DNA of 64,000 bases, taken from positions 1 to 64,000 of the forward strand of contig VWZL01000198.1 in NCBI GenBank assembly GCA_013396915.1, in the 5' to 3' direction. Origin of the DNA: Stercorarius parasiticus (taxonomy: Eukaryota > Chordata > Aves > Charadriiformes > Stercorariidae). This document shows, piece after piece, positions 47,251 through 60,370 of this stretch (positions within the stretch are counted from its first letter, which is position 1; each line of letters starts with the position of its first letter). The position numbers and the translations under genes were made by a program. The notes under the pieces are model-generated. The model made no database searches. It was not told the origin of the DNA and was given only the letters and a program-made list of their open reading frames with translations.

Positions 47251-50200
47251 GAGATTTTCCTACTGTACTTTGCTATGATCAGATCATGTAGAGCACAGAA
47301 AAGTCAATACTGTGTTCTGTGAAGCATGCAAAGCCACAGGAGAATCTCACTGAAGTCTCCTGCTAGATCCACAATTAATTCTTCCCAAAACTCTAAACGA
47401 ACAGTTATGATGCTGCAGTCTTAATGTTTTTTCATGCTGCCTTGTTCATAAAAAACCTCTCTTTCTGCACTTTAGTCTATGGCTACTTGGCCCAAAATGC
47501 CAGTGAAGGGGCATCAGCTCCTGGTATAAATTTAATCAACTGCATATTCATTTACTTTGCAAATCCAATCCTGCATATCCAGTGTGCAGTTTGCAATGCA
47601 GTCACCCTTACTTGAATGAGTTAGAGTGGCGTATCTAAAGTACAATTACTGTACTAAGTATTGCAGAGGACACCACTACCTGATATGAGAAGCAAGGTCT
47701 GAAGGTCTGCAGCCTGCTCTTTACAATCTAATACTCCACGCTAGATGCATTGCCTCTCCCTTATTAGGTGTAAATCTCATTAGCAGGAAGGCAGATGCAC
47801 TGAACAATGTCTCAAATGGAAGCACGGCTAACTCTATTTGCATTCACTACGTTGGTCAAAATTCTGTGATCAAAATTCTCTGGTCAGAATGAAGCTAAGG
47901 TCTTCTTTTGCCCTCTATATCTCACTGCTAATGTGTGTCCTCTTACACATCAGCATATCTTTTAAGACATGCTGTTCCAGGCTCTTCCTAGTCAGTGAAG
48001 AGGAGATCTGCTGTTAAGAAACTCTTTTTCGGACCAACAACCTGTTTTGAAGTACAGTATCCTTTGGGGTGAATTTCCGGAGTCCCACAGTTATTTTTAC
48101 CATTTACACAGAAACACGCAAACACAGTTAGTTTACAAGGAAATGCAATATTTTGAACTTAATAGATCTTCAGTTTGCTGCAGTCTGCAACTTGTATGAA
48201 GTATAAAAAGGAAAATGAAAGTGTAAGCCCTCAATTGTTTCTTGTGGTTTAGATGACTATGCTGGCAGTTCCCTGGGAGAAATATATTAAAAATCTTTCC
48301 AGACATCCAGTATCTTTAGCACTCTTTAGTTGCCTTTGAGACAGAAAGGCAAAAGGATTCAGAATCAGATGCAATATGAATGAAACTGGAGAGGTTATTC
48401 CATCAACTTAGAATTAATGACTACATAAGAGAACTTTCTTTTACACTGAAATACAAACACCTGTTATGCAAGAGGTGGGTGGAGAGAGAGCATATTGCAC
48501 CTCTTGCTAGTGTTGAGCATGTCCTGATTCACTGATTCTGAAAGTGGGATTTCTATAGTCCATCTGCCATGCATTAAGTTGTTGGTAAGTCCAACAATAG
48601 AAATCCCAATTTAATTTGCCAGGAAATCATCCTGCAGGTAAAGAGAGAAATCCATAGCAGAGAGTTTTGTCTGCTTATTCTCTTCAATGAGCTTCTCCAA
48701 GATCTTTATGAAAAAAATGTTTATGTTTGTGGAAAAAGAGAAGCAGCCTAGCTCTTGGTGGACAGCGAGAATATACCCAGGCTGAATGGTACTTGAAAAT
48801 GGCTTATACTTTGCTCCAGGAGACCAGTTAATTCCTTAGCTGAAATCAAGTTCAGCAATGACTTTCCTGATCAATGTATTTCTGAACTGAAGAGAACAAC
48901 ATGGCTATAGCTTTGTTTGTCTTCTGCCTGCACCCTTATGCCCAGTCCTAAAAATACCTTCATAGGATTGGATGTAAAGCAGTGTAGAATATTTTATTTC
49001 ATCCACTTTTATGAAACATTGCATGAAAACAACATCAGGATAAGTTAAGCATGGAAAGACAGCTTCCGCTTGGAAATGGCTTATTTTTTTTAAGGATAAA
49101 TTAAACTCTTGAATTTTAATATAGGCTTATTATTTTATTATGTAAAACCTTTATAGAGTTTGTTGGTTTTGTATGTGTTTCAGGAAAAACATATAATCTT
49201 TATTTTATATTGTTTATAATCAAACCTTGATGAAAATGCTCACCATACAGATTTGAATAATTTTTTCTTAAATTGGTAATTGATTTTCTGCTTTTATATC
49301 AAGTATCATCAGATATCTTCCACTAGTAAAAAGTCTCCTTTTGGAAGTTAATGGAATAAGACAGTGTATAAACTGAAGTGCATACGAGAATTCATCTTCA
49401 TATTATAGTATAATTTTCCACAATGTTTGATAGTGTAGTTGAAAGTAGATTAGTTAAAATTGTACCTTTGATAAAGCTTGAAAAAATGACTTTGATATTA
49501 CTATCATTAGCATAGATAATTATTTGAATCTCAGTTTATTTACCCCATCTGCTCTCTTCACAGTATTTTTTGGAGAAAATAGTTATTCTACTACTACACT
49601 CCATTGCAGGGGGGAGGGGAGGAACCCCACAGTCTATCTATTGTCATTACAGAAAAAAATCAAATTGGTCTATGCATTCTTGATGAGGTAGTTTTGATGC
49701 TTAATGACTAGACTTCTAAAGAAGGAAAAAGCGTACTTTGGGTAAGGTTCATGGATTATGGTTGGACCTCCTTCCCAAATCTTAAGTTCGGGAGAACCAA
49801 AACAAAAGGTTTTCCATAGCAAAACTAAACTTTGTTATTGGACTGATCTTTCAAAATGAACATTGAATAATTTATTGTAGATAAGAGAATTCCTATGTAC
49901 CATTTATGAACATGTCTGTGTATCAGTCACTGGAATGCAGATAGAGCAGCAAAGGCTACAGGATAAAACTGAAAAAAAAAAAAATCTGATAAAGATATGG
50001 TTTCTTAGTTACCCAATTTCTGCATTTATTTGTTAAAAGATTCCAGATTGTGGAAATGTATTTAGCCAACCAGTTATTGCTCAAATGCAATAACAAGTAA
50101 ACTAAGTGAAATTGCCCTTTTGAATGAGTGAGTTTCTAATGTGATTCCTGGTGAACTACATTACCTGTATACGGAAGGTTTAGAACTATTAGTATGGACG

Positions 50201-51009
50201 TATTTCTTCCTTCTCTCTTTCCTTTTGTCAGTACATAACTGCATTATGAATATAAAAAGGAGTACATACTGTTTCAAACATTCACTTTTCTCTATCTTTG
50301 TCATTATAATCTCAATATATCTCATACAATTTTACACTGTCTTTTAAAAAAATCAGTGGAAATATACAGAAATATTTTTTAGTGTAATTAAAATTTAAAA
50401 GCATAGTAAAAAATCATTTCAGTAAAAAATTTTGTCAAAAAAAAAGACAGTTAGTCCAAAGCAGAACTTTTTGTATGATATCTGTTTCTGCTTTTCTGTC
50501 TGTTACAGAAAGATATATTTTTAATCTCCAAATTTGACGATTACTTCTTGTTCTATGTACAAATGCTTTGAGAAGTAGTGTAGAATATAAATGGTGATTA
50601 ATATAATTTAATTTCAACAGTGAGTTCCAGACTTGGCATTCTAAAAGAGGAAGGAAAATCTTTTGCAACTCCAAGTTCCAAAAAAGACCAAGAGCTCACT
50701 TAGTCCTTGTAACTAGCATTTTTAGGTTATCAAGTTTTCTAATCTGAGTTTTACTCAGAATATTTGGAGTGTTCTCTGAATCAGCTTAACAGGTTTTATC
50801 TACCTTAGCAACACCCTCATTGTTGAGCAGTGGAATATGGAAGACATTCAGATCACTGGGCACAGAAACTTTGAGTCATGGTTTCTTGTAAGTACCTAAA
50901 TCTTTCTTTGGTTCTCAAATTCTTTGGTTCTCACCTAAATCATTTCTGGATTTAAGCTGTTAAACACATATCCTCACACACCCGCACACACCCCGAAACA
51001 AACAAAATT
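47251..51009. other. Unique AT-rich DNA, no supported gene
   Basis: About 3.8 kb with no recognisable gene, RNA or transposon. A G-rich patch (GCAGGGGGGAGGGGAGGAA) lies at about 49606. A CA-rich run just before 51000 immediately precedes the CR1. Confidence 0.6.
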
Positions 51010-52834
51010 AATGGGGGAAGGGGATACCAACAGGACTGCAGTAGGTAAGCCAAGGGTTGGCAAGGCATTGCCTGAGCGTGGCAATGCTAGTGGGAACATT
51101 TACGCTGCTCCTGGGAACATGGTGGGCTCAGGAGCATGTCTGAAATGCTTGTACACCAACACACAAAGTACGAGAAACAAACAGGATGAACTGGAAGCAT
51201 TGATATCATTGGTATTAGTGAGATTTGGTGGAGTGACTACCATGCTTGGAGTGCTGAGATGGAGGGCTACAGGCTGTTCAGGAGGGATAGGCAGGGCAGG
51301 TGAGGTGAAGGTGTCACACTATACATAAGGGAGAGGTTTGGTTGTACAGCCTTTATAGTTAGTGATGATGTGGTTGAGAGCCTCTGGGTGAGGATTAGGT
51401 GGACAGAACACAAAAGGGAAGTTGTAGTGGGTATCTACTACGGATCACCCAGGCAGGAGGTAAGCACAGATAAGTCATTCTATAGGCAATTAGGAGAAAT
51501 CTCTAGATCAGTAGCCCTTGTCCTTATGGCAGATTTTAACTTCCCAGACATCAACTGGGAATATCATACTGCTGTGATGAGCTGGTCTTAGAAATTCTTG
51601 ATGTTTGTAGGAGATAACTTCTTGTCACATGTACTCTGTGAGCCAACTAGGAAAGATGCCCTCACAGACTTGCTAGGTGTGAACAAAGAAGGACTCGTGG
51701 AAGACGTAATGGCTGTCTTTCCACAGTGATCATGAAATAGTTGAGTTTAAAACTTTCAATGTAACTAGAAAGAAGGACAGCAGAGTTCCTACCCTGGAGT
51801 TCAGGAGAGCAAACTTTAAGCTATTCAGGGAGCTGTTTAGCAAAGTACCCCGTAAATCTGGTTTTGAGGGCTTATGAGTCCGTGCGTGCAGGTTAGTCTT
51901 TAAGAACCACCTTTTAGAAGCACAGGAGCAGGCAATTCCACTGTGTTATAAGTCAAGCAAGTGGGGCAGAAGACCATCTTGGCTGAACAGGGAACTCCTC
52001 ATGGACCTCAAGAGGAAAAAGAAATTGTATGATCTCTTGAAGAGAGGTCAGGCTTCGCAGGAAGATTACAGCGCTGTTCATTTATGAAGGGAGAAGACAC
52101 ACAAGGTCAAAGCTCAACCAGAGTTGAAAGTAGCTAGTGTTGCATCAGACAACAAGAAAGGCTTTTTTAAATATGTTAATAGTAAAAGGAGGTCTAAAGA
52201 AAACATTGGACTGATACTTGTTGAAGGTGGTCATGTGACTAATAAGGATGAAGAAAAAGCAGAAGCATTCAGTCCTTGTTTTGCCTCAGTCTTTAATACT
52301 ACTGACCCACCTTGGGCTGCTTGGTTCCCTGAGTCAGAGTATGGGAACAGTGGCTTTCCATTTGTGAACACTGAAATTGTAAGGGAGCAGTGGTATCAGT
52401 TGAATGTTCAAAAGTCCGTGGGGCCTGATGGTATGCATCCCAGAGTACTGAAGGACCAAGTAGATGTTATGGCAAGACCCCTTTTGATACCCAAAGGTCT
52501 TAGGAGTCCGGGGAGGTCCTTGCTCACTGGAAGCTAGCCAATGTTATTCCAATTTATAAAAGGGGAGTAATGGAAGACCCAGGGAACTACAGACCTGCTA
52601 GTCTAACCTCAGTTCCTGGAAAAATTATGGAGAAGATTATATTGAATATTATTAAAAGACATTTCAAGGTCAATGCAATCATCAGGCACAGTCAATGAAG
52701 GTTCAGAAAAGGAAAGTCCTGTCTAAATAATTTGATATCCTTCAATGATAAGGTCACCTGCCTAGTGGATGAAGGACAGTTGGTGGATGTAGTTTTTCTT
52801 GATTTTATTAAGGCTTTTGATACTGTCCCTTTTA
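51010..52834 (+). mobile_element. CR1 LINE, endonuclease and first half of RT, truncated at the 3' side
   Basis: A 1.8-kb plus-strand CR1 relic, the longest coding part in the window. It starts near the beginning of ORF2 (LKCLYTNTQSTRNKQDELEA), crosses the AP-like endonuclease (VVVGIYYGSP, LVLMADFNFPDINW, then SDHEIVEFK near 51724), the linker and the RT fingers (QKSVGPDGMHPRVLKD, DPGNYRPASLTSVPGKIMEK), and stops after FLDFIKAFDTVPF at about 52834. The FADD half of the palm, the C-terminus and the 3' tail are absent. That is unusual, because LINE copies normally lose the 5' side. Post-insertion deletion is the likely cause. Stops and frameshifts are scattered. Confidence 0.93.
51011..52834 (+). 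pseudogene. Broken CR1 ORF2 with recognisable endonuclease and RT motifs
   Basis: The open pieces are 51011-51328 (endonuclease start), 51370-51591 (endonuclease core with the ADFNFPDINW strand that carries a metal-binding Asp/Asn pair), and 52124-52537 (linker to RT fingers). The piece from about 52520 to 52834 reads LANVIPIYKRGVMEDPGNYR and then LVDVVFLDFIKAFDTVP, the first catalytic Asp region of RT. The SDH motif of the endonuclease is intact, but frameshifts separate the pieces. In the live family this protein nicks host DNA and reverse-transcribes the CR1 RNA. This copy cannot. Confidence 0.88.
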
Positions 52835-54018
52835 GCATTTAAATACTGTAAAGAGCATGTATTACCTGCAGTGGTTAAAGTTATTATTTCACAATGAAAT
52901 TCAGAAATACTATTGCTGAGAAATACAACTGCCCCATGATATTTCAAATGAGCTTTCAAGATTACAACGAAAGTACGTTATGTTGAAAGTCAATAATGTG
53001 AACTACTTCACTGTTGAATGAAAGTTTAAAAAAGTTTGGGAAGGGTCACCCTGTAAGTGACATAAATAAGCTTTGTTTTGTGAATGGATCCTTGGGAAGA
53101 AACAAAGCCAGAGTTTTGTTTTTCTACGCATTGAAATTCAACTCAAATATTTCAGTAAATTGATAGTTTTGTTTTGTTTTTTTCTCTGCAGCTAGGCTAT
53201 GGGGACATTATAAATGTATTTTGTTTGTTAGTGTACATGGCTTGCATGTTACTTTAAAAATTTATCCATTCTCCTTGTAATTGCAGCATACAGCTTATTT
53301 TAATGTAAGGTACACTGTGAAGTCTGCAACAGAAATAAATTGCTTGTAACTATTTCCACATAGTAATTAATAATGAAATCAACAGTCACTGTTTTATCTG
53401 TGACTCTTCTCTCCTTCCAGAACAGATGTGGACAGCATTTGAGTCTGAAACAAATGACATTACTGAAAGAATTAAGATGGAGGGGAACTGCCATATCAAA
53501 CTGATTGTATCTTGAGTGTCTCGCATTGTGATAGAAGCTAGGGCTTACAGAACAAACTGTGGAAGCTTTTCCCATGAGATGTTAGAATGCCAAAAATGAC
53601 TACAAGAATGCCTCTTAAAAGAGGAATATCTTTTTTCCAAACTGATGGATATGAAACTGGTGTCCCTTAATTTTCCAAAAAACACTGGTCACCAATTCTA
53701 AGTAAGCTGGTGAAAAATTTCAATTAACGAGACACCTCTAAAAACATAATATGCAGTATAAGTAGCTGTTTCATTCAATCCAAATGTTTTACATGCATAT
53801 TACAAAGACCTAATGTTGTCAGAAAAGGAAACATGCAATGTCTTGACATTGCCACAGTGCCTTTCTAAACAGAGTGCAGTGTAAAATTTCAGAGCAAGGT
53901 CTTGACTTTTAAGTCCAGTACCAAACACCTAGGAACAACTATGCAAGACTCTTACAGGGTTGTTTTTTTGGGCTTGCGTTTTTTTTGGTATTATATATTG
54001 TATCATCAATGTTATACA
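52835..54018. other. Unique AT-rich spacer between two CR1 copies
   Basis: No gene or repeat is recognised. The minus-strand frame at 53300-53575 (91 codons) has no splice context or domain. Confidence 0.6.
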
Positions 54019-54570
54019 CAATCATAGAAATACAGAGTCATCTAGGTTGGAAGGTGCTTCCTGAGATGATCTAGCCTAATCACCCTGCTCAAGCAGGAGC
54101 AGCTAGAACAGGTTGCCCAGGACCATGTCAAAAACCTGTTCCAGTGTTTGACCGCCTACAAATTAAAAAAGTACCCTCTTGTGTTCAGATGGAATAACAT
54201 GTGTTTTAACTTTTGCCTGTTGCCTCTCGTCCTGTCAGCAGGCACTACTGAGAAGAATATGGCTCCCTCTTCTTCATTCCATCACATCAGATGCTTACAC
54301 ACATTGCAAGATCCCTCTGAGCCTTCTCTTCTCCAGGCCAAACAGTCCATCATCTCTCAGTGTCTCCTCATATGAAACAGGCACCAGTCCCTTAATCGTC
54401 TTTGTGTCCTTTTGCTGGACTTACTCCAGTAAGTCCATATCTTACCCAGCACTATAGATGTGGTCTCACCAGTGCTGAGCAGAGAAGAAGGATCATCTCC
54501 CTTGACCTGCTGCCAACTCTCTTAATGCAGCCCAGAATACCATTGACCTTTTTTGCCTTGAGGGTGGATA
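54019..54570 (-). mobile_element. CR1 3' region (ORF2 C-terminus and 3' UTR), another subfamily
   Basis: A minus-strand CR1. The plus strand runs ATCATAGAAATACAGAGTCA, then CTAGGTTGGAAGGTGCTTCC, then CTAGAACAGGTTGCCCAGGA, then CTTCTCTTCTCCAGGCCAAA, and ends near TTTTTTGCCTTGAGGGTGG. This is the order of a CR1 3' UTR followed upstream by the ORF2 C-terminus. The motif content differs from the other copies here and indicates a different subfamily. Plus-strand open frames in this interval are antisense to it. Confidence 0.92.
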
Positions 54571-56020
54571 CAAGAAAATATGTATTTCTGTGTAGATCTG
54601 TTTACTGATTCTTAGGAATCTGGCAGGCACGTGTAATATCTAATGTCAAAATAAATGTTGTGCTCAACTGGAGGGGGATGCAATGGGAGATCATTTGAAA
54701 CAACTTGCTACAGGCTCAAGAGACTAAGTTTAAATGTTGCTCTTTGTTAGAGGAAAATATATTATGCTGGATCCAAAAGCCTGAGAGAGGCTGCCACTCC
54801 ATGGCCGCAGGTCCAACCAGGACAAGGCTGGGGTTGTGTTCTCAGTATGTGCATGCACATAGAGAAGAAATACAAACCTCATATGTATAGGAGCAGCCTG
54901 TCACAGGCAGACATTCAGCGCACCCACATGAAAATAAACAGCACCAATAATCTCATCCTGCTCCTCTCGTTGGCTGATCAGGATGGAGGTCCAATAGTGA
55001 GAATATATATACCTATGTACAAGATGGATCCTTCCAGTAGCTGGGCACAGACAATCAGTCCACCCAGTACCTGGCTGCTGGATCCCAGTCTCCCCAGTTG
55101 TTGGTGCCTGGACATACGAGACCCTGGAGCTGCAACCCTACTCCAGTTGCTCCTACAGACTGTCACAGGCACACACACACACACACACGAGTCAGCCGGG
55201 ACTTCCCTGGTCCCGTAGCTGACCCCTTATACTCTCACCGGTAGGGACACACAGGCACTCTCACACCCAAAGCTGGCCCTCAAACAGTCATCCTCTGGCT
55301 CACAGATTATTTCACCTATTCATCACCTCGTCCAGCTTCATCTTCATTAGTGATCACACACTCCCCTGCACGCCAGCACTCATCATGGACACATGGGCCC
55401 TCCAGCCCATAGTGTGACTCTAGTTGCTGCACTACCTCCTCCTTATATGCACAGATGCACACAGAAGAGAGAGTTCCTCACTCAGGAAAGAGTTAGACGG
55501 GAAGTTAGTAAGAAGATAGGACAGACTGTGCCAGTCAGGCACAGGGCATGGCCAGACAAGTGTACTGCCCAGCCAACTGTCTACATGTGATCATCTCATT
55601 TTTACCCCCCTACCTGTCCATTTTCTCACACTAGTCCCTCCCCAAATCACATAATCTCTGCCCTCTTCCCATTTGGGGTTCCTTCCTTAAACTTCCTAAA
55701 ATAAATCCTGTGTGATCCTGAATGGCTCTTCCCCTATGCACCTTTCAGTCCTTAGTCTGAAAGGTGGGCTGGAGAGATGCTTCTGGTGTCTCATCTTGAT
55801 GGGTTTCACAAGTGAACAATGGGGCTGATGGCTCTACTGGACCAGTCCTGGAAGGCGACTAGACAAGGCGTTTGCTCCTCTGGAGTCCTTAATGTGGTAT
55901 CCTGCCTACCATTGTGCACCTCTGTGCTCCTCTGGGCTTGTGGAGATGGGTGTTTGGTGGATCAACCACACTCCTGTGATGATGGGTGTGCAAGGAGTCC
56001 AGTGAGGACATTATTGAGAG
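54571..56020. repeat. Unclassified GC-rich repeat-like block, possible LTR remnant
   Basis: About 1.4 kb clearly richer in GC than the neighbouring DNA, lying between a CR1 and an AGAAG microsatellite. The plus strand has CTCCTTATATGCACAG (about 55428-55443) and, about 260 bp later, CTAAAATAAATCCTGTGTGA (AATAAA near 55700), an order that would suit an LTR. An AC dinucleotide run lies at 55171-55188. I found no TG...CA ends or target duplication and no protein coding; the open frames are Ser/Pro/Thr-rich and domain-free. It could be an ERV remnant or another interspersed repeat. Confidence 0.3.
55171..55188. repeat. (AC)9 microsatellite
   Basis: Nine uninterrupted AC units inside the GC-rich block. 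Confidence 0.95.
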
Positions 56021-56100
56021 AGAAGAGAAGAGAAGAGAAGAGAAGAGAAGAGAAGAGAAGAGAAGAGAAGAGAAGAGAAGAGAAGAGAAGAGAAGAGAGA
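56021..56100. repeat. (AGAAG)15 pentanucleotide microsatellite
   Basis: Fifteen perfect AGAAG units (56021-56095) followed by AGAGA. The purine-only strand forms an Arg/Glu/Lys string in one plus-strand frame, which is an artefact and not a gene. Perfection over 75 bp suggests recent expansion and length polymorphism. Confidence 0.97.
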
Positions 56101-59100
56101 AGACACTATTTCAGTTGGAATAGTAATACTAGAGTCATACGTGTCCTATTTGCTTTCCACAGAGTGAACACCAAATCTGTTCTACGTTTTTAAAGGGAAG
56201 TAAGAAAATTTGTCAAAATCCTATAATAATGAGAAGTCATTATTCAAACAGAAAGTTTATTCTATTTTATAGGTGTTGTAGCCTTAGAAAGGAATGACAT
56301 ATCTTATTCTAAAGATTTATAAGACTTTATTGACATTAATATATGGAAATCACTTTAAGTTAATTTGGACCACTTTGGTTTTAAACATTTTAATGAGGCT
56401 AAAACTACATTATACATTTTATATAATTACTTGGATAGATCAGTTTAAGCCCTATTATATAGATGAAACATGCAATTACATTTCTTGTTGTAACATTACA
56501 GGATTTACTAAGAACAGAAATATAATTGTTTATCTGCCTGATTAAATTCTTTATTACTCTGTGTGGTTTGACACATCCACCCACAATAAAAGCATATATG
56601 CACATAAGCACTTGTACACACTTAACGTACATTTGGTTATTTCCACAAACATGGCTATGTTAATATGTGTCAGCAATCTAGAAAAGATATCACAAATAAC
56701 AATTGTCTTTACCTTATAAAAATTTTGCTGTCATTAAGAGGTATCCTGAAGAAATACTCTGAAACCTTCTTCAACAAGATTAAGTAACGAATTGTAGATT
56801 GAACACAAGCTCATTGGTATACACTAAAACAAGTGGAAGTAATATTTGAAAGATCACATTTGGAAAGTTTTTAGTTTGTGAAGTATTTTCACTACTGTTA
56901 TTTTCATTTCATTGTCAGACATCGTTCATGAATCAAATCCTTTCACAGACATGGGTTATGCACAGATTATAAAATAGATGCGTAATATGAAACCTCTATA
57001 TACCCAAGCATATGAGCATATCTCTATCTTTACTTCTTTTTTTTTTTTTTTAATAAACTCATTTTTTTGCCACCTGGGAGTTGCTTTGGGATAAGGTGTA
57101 AGGAATCCCTTTGAAATCTTTAAATCTCTAGCCTAATTTATGAATTCTTCGCTAAAAATGTGCTGCTACTATGATGGTTCCTCCCTTAAACTGCAGAGAC
57201 TTGTAAATTCACAAAGATAAAAGTTCAAACCAACAAAATTAATCTGTTTAGTCTTCCAGTTCTTACAATATTCAACTTTCAGTTAGAGTATAATGACTAA
57301 TTGCAGACTTATTCTAAACAGCAACACTATTTTATACTGTTACTATTAACTTCATTAAGCTCTAATGACATGAACAACTGCACTTACAGCTCTTTTCTGT
57401 ATACCTACTTTATCATAGCTGGATATTTTTTTCCCTAGTTTTTTTATCTTTTTGCTCTCAAATATTAATACAAAATCTGTTATACTAAATTTGTTTTACA
57501 AAATCTGTTAGTATTTTACAGATTTGGCTTCTAAGGGTGGGAGGATCATTCATGGTGGCACCGATGAAAACTTTTATATTGTTACTCGTACACCTCTAAC
57601 ACACTATCCCTTAATGACTTCTGTATCATGAACTTTATAAATTACTAGGACAATGGTTTATGAAATAAGAATGTTCTCAATTTAGAAATTTTACTACGTG
57701 CTTAAAAACTTAACGATGCATCACATACTTTCAGTAGTAAGCATACGCTTAAGAGGTCGAAAAATGAAGAAATGCTTACCTATAGGTAGGCAATAAACTT
57801 GTCCGAATAAAGCTATTTATTATTATTTAGGTCCTGGAGATAGGATTAATTTGAGTAAACTTTAGCTTCTCAAAATTTATGTCTGTACACTAGAGCTGAT
57901 TTGTGGATTTATTTTTTTTTTTAATTCTTTCTCTAGTCAACATAAATACATCTCTTTAGAGACTTATTTACCTTAGTCACTTATTTTAAAATAGGATAAG
58001 TATATTAGCTTAGACTGAAAGTCTATATTCTAGAGATTTCATTGTAGTAATAAGGTGGAAAAGCAGATGATATCATCTTATTGCTCTTTTATATTCAACC
58101 GTGTTTTTGTAATCATACAAAACTTGTTACTAACTTATGTATTAGGAACCTGTGTAAAAAAGTCTTCAATCTACTTTCCCACCTTTATAAAAAAAATTCA
58201 ATTTTAAAGGGTTATGAGCATTATTTGGAGAATAATTTGACTTTTTACACTACCAATGGGATCCATATACTACACAGGAATGAAAACAAGGTTATAGTAT
58301 TGCAGTGTGTGCTTTGTCTATGCTAGTAAGTGGTGCTCTGCAGTAGGACAGGTTCTGTAGATTGAAATAGGTGGTGCTGAGGAACTCCTTTCCACATCAT
58401 AGACATTTAAGTGACCATAATTTGGTCTAACTCTAGACTGGTCTGACATCATTAAATGAGGTGCTTAACAAAAGTCCTTCCTCCACCCTTACTGTTTTGA
58501 AAAAATAAATCAATCATTCAAGATTCTATTTCCAGGATTACTGTTATTAGATAGTACGATGAAAGAAGATAATTTCAAAAGTTATACAAAAAGGAAAACA
58601 TAAGGATTAATCAGTATCATTTAACTCATAAACCAGGAAATAATAATTAGAAAATGAGTACCAGTTACCAGTTCAGCCGTATCTGATGATACCCATTTTC
58701 ATGTGCTTAATGTGCTCCTTGAGTCCTGTATTATATATGAACAAAGAAAACTTTAAAATGTCACTTGAAAATACTTGCAAGCATTGTCTAGAAGATTTTT
58801 CATAATAAATTTACTGAAAAAAGTCTAATTTACTAGCAGCATTACATATATCTTTTTTCCTGATAAGACTAAGAAGTAGTCCATCTTTACCCTTTAATTT
58901 TTAGATATGACTTATTAAAATCCATCCACTGTAAACATTTTAAAAAGGGTTTCAGTAATGTTCTGTCATTTTCCTTTTTATTTATGAAATTATTATATTT
59001 GCCTAAAACATGTACCCTATTGTTTGTTTTTCTGCATCAAATAAGATACAATTGGCATAACCATCAGAAGTGTCTTTTTATCTGGAAAACAGAAATGTTA

Positions 59101-60370
59101 TATCTACTTTCCAGTATATAGTTGCCAAAATATACTTTTATGTCTTTTTTTTATTTTCATAAAGTGATTAAAAATGTAGCAAGTCACCCAAATATTACTG
59201 CAACATTTTTGTGTATTACATTATATAAAGTCTGTATTGGTACACAGAAAAACCTTCGCAATCATAAAGTATGGGCAAACAAAAAATTGTATCAGTCAAA
59301 CTTTATTCTTGTTGCAGCAAACTAGGAACTAACATGTTAATATGTACAGGCAGGTGTTTCTTTGAGATATTATTTATTTTTGGTTTATTTTGCTGCAACT
59401 ATAACCAAGGGCAAACATATTCAAAAATAACTATTAAAGTTACTGCCTATGAAAATGGTTTATTCAGATATAGAACCACTGATTTTCAAGGACAAATAAA
59501 TGCCATTTTTTTTCTATTGCAAAAAAACGACGGACAAGGAAATAGTTATAGTTATTATAGGTCATGGAAAAAATAGAATAGGAGATATTGTTAAAGACAG
59601 GGGGCTGCTGATGAATGACCAGTGTAGCTGCTACCTACATTGTGCAGAGCAGCCTACTGATTAGAATGGTGTAACATGCAAAAGGCAGTATGTATATGCT
59701 ATTGCTCTGCAAAACATTGTTCAATCCAGCAGGCTTTAGAACAGTTAAAGGTAAGGGTGGGGTACAATTAGAGGAAAGAATTGTCTCCGCTCTTATGGAA
59801 AACAGAAAGTTGGGAAACTAGTTACAGATGTAGGGGGAGAGGATGCAAAAAAAGGACTTGACAGATCTTGTGCTAAGAACACTGACACTCTATATGCCTT
59901 TTACACTAAGATTTTATTGGTTATAATGCACACACTAATTTTGCACAACACATCACTCTCTCTTACTAGATACCAAAGGATATAGATTAGATTTTGCTCA
60001 TATCTTGTCCATTCTTTTTTTACTGTGATTAGAGAACTACTAATTTATCTTCTGGTGACTTTCAGTGAAAAAGAATTGCCTGTCCCATTTTTTTGGTAGT
60101 TTTTAAAATGTCTCTTGTACCTCATTTTAGGCTTTACATTCCTACATTTGAGAAAACACATGGAGGTACTAATGCATAAACGAAACTCATTAAGTGTCTT
60201 CCTAGATGTTCTACAGAACTCAAAGCAGTTTAAACTATCGCCTAAAATAACATCAAAAATATGTTGAAATTTTTGTCGCTGTAAGAATCCTTTCATCCCA
60301 CTTCATGCATAGCTTTAATATTGTTGAAATGTTATTTGAATTCATTCTTTCCTTTCTCTCCCTTCCCCTT
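56101..60370. other. Unique AT-rich DNA, no supported gene
   Basis: About 4.3 kb without a recognisable gene, RNA or transposon. It has T runs near 57037-57051 and 57910-57922 and a small inverted repeat near 57501-57526. A plus-strand frame at 59271-59576 (101 codons) and a minus-strand frame at 60045-60296 (83 codons) were inspected; neither has domains or convincing splice sites. Confidence 0.6.

Noticed and set aside
55819..56193. 124-codon plus-strand frame with a KRREE repeat
   Set aside because: The repeat is the translation of the (AGAAG)15 microsatellite. The rest has no domain or splice context.
59271..59576. 101-codon plus-strand frame near 59.4 kb
   Set aside because: It is within chance expectation for AT-rich DNA, has poly-Phe from a T run, and no clear acceptor or donor.
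60045..60296. 83-codon minus-strand frame with a possible acceptor (TTCTTACAG)
   Set aside because: The frame is AT-driven and Lys/Phe-rich with no family resemblance. One acceptor-like site is weak evidence.
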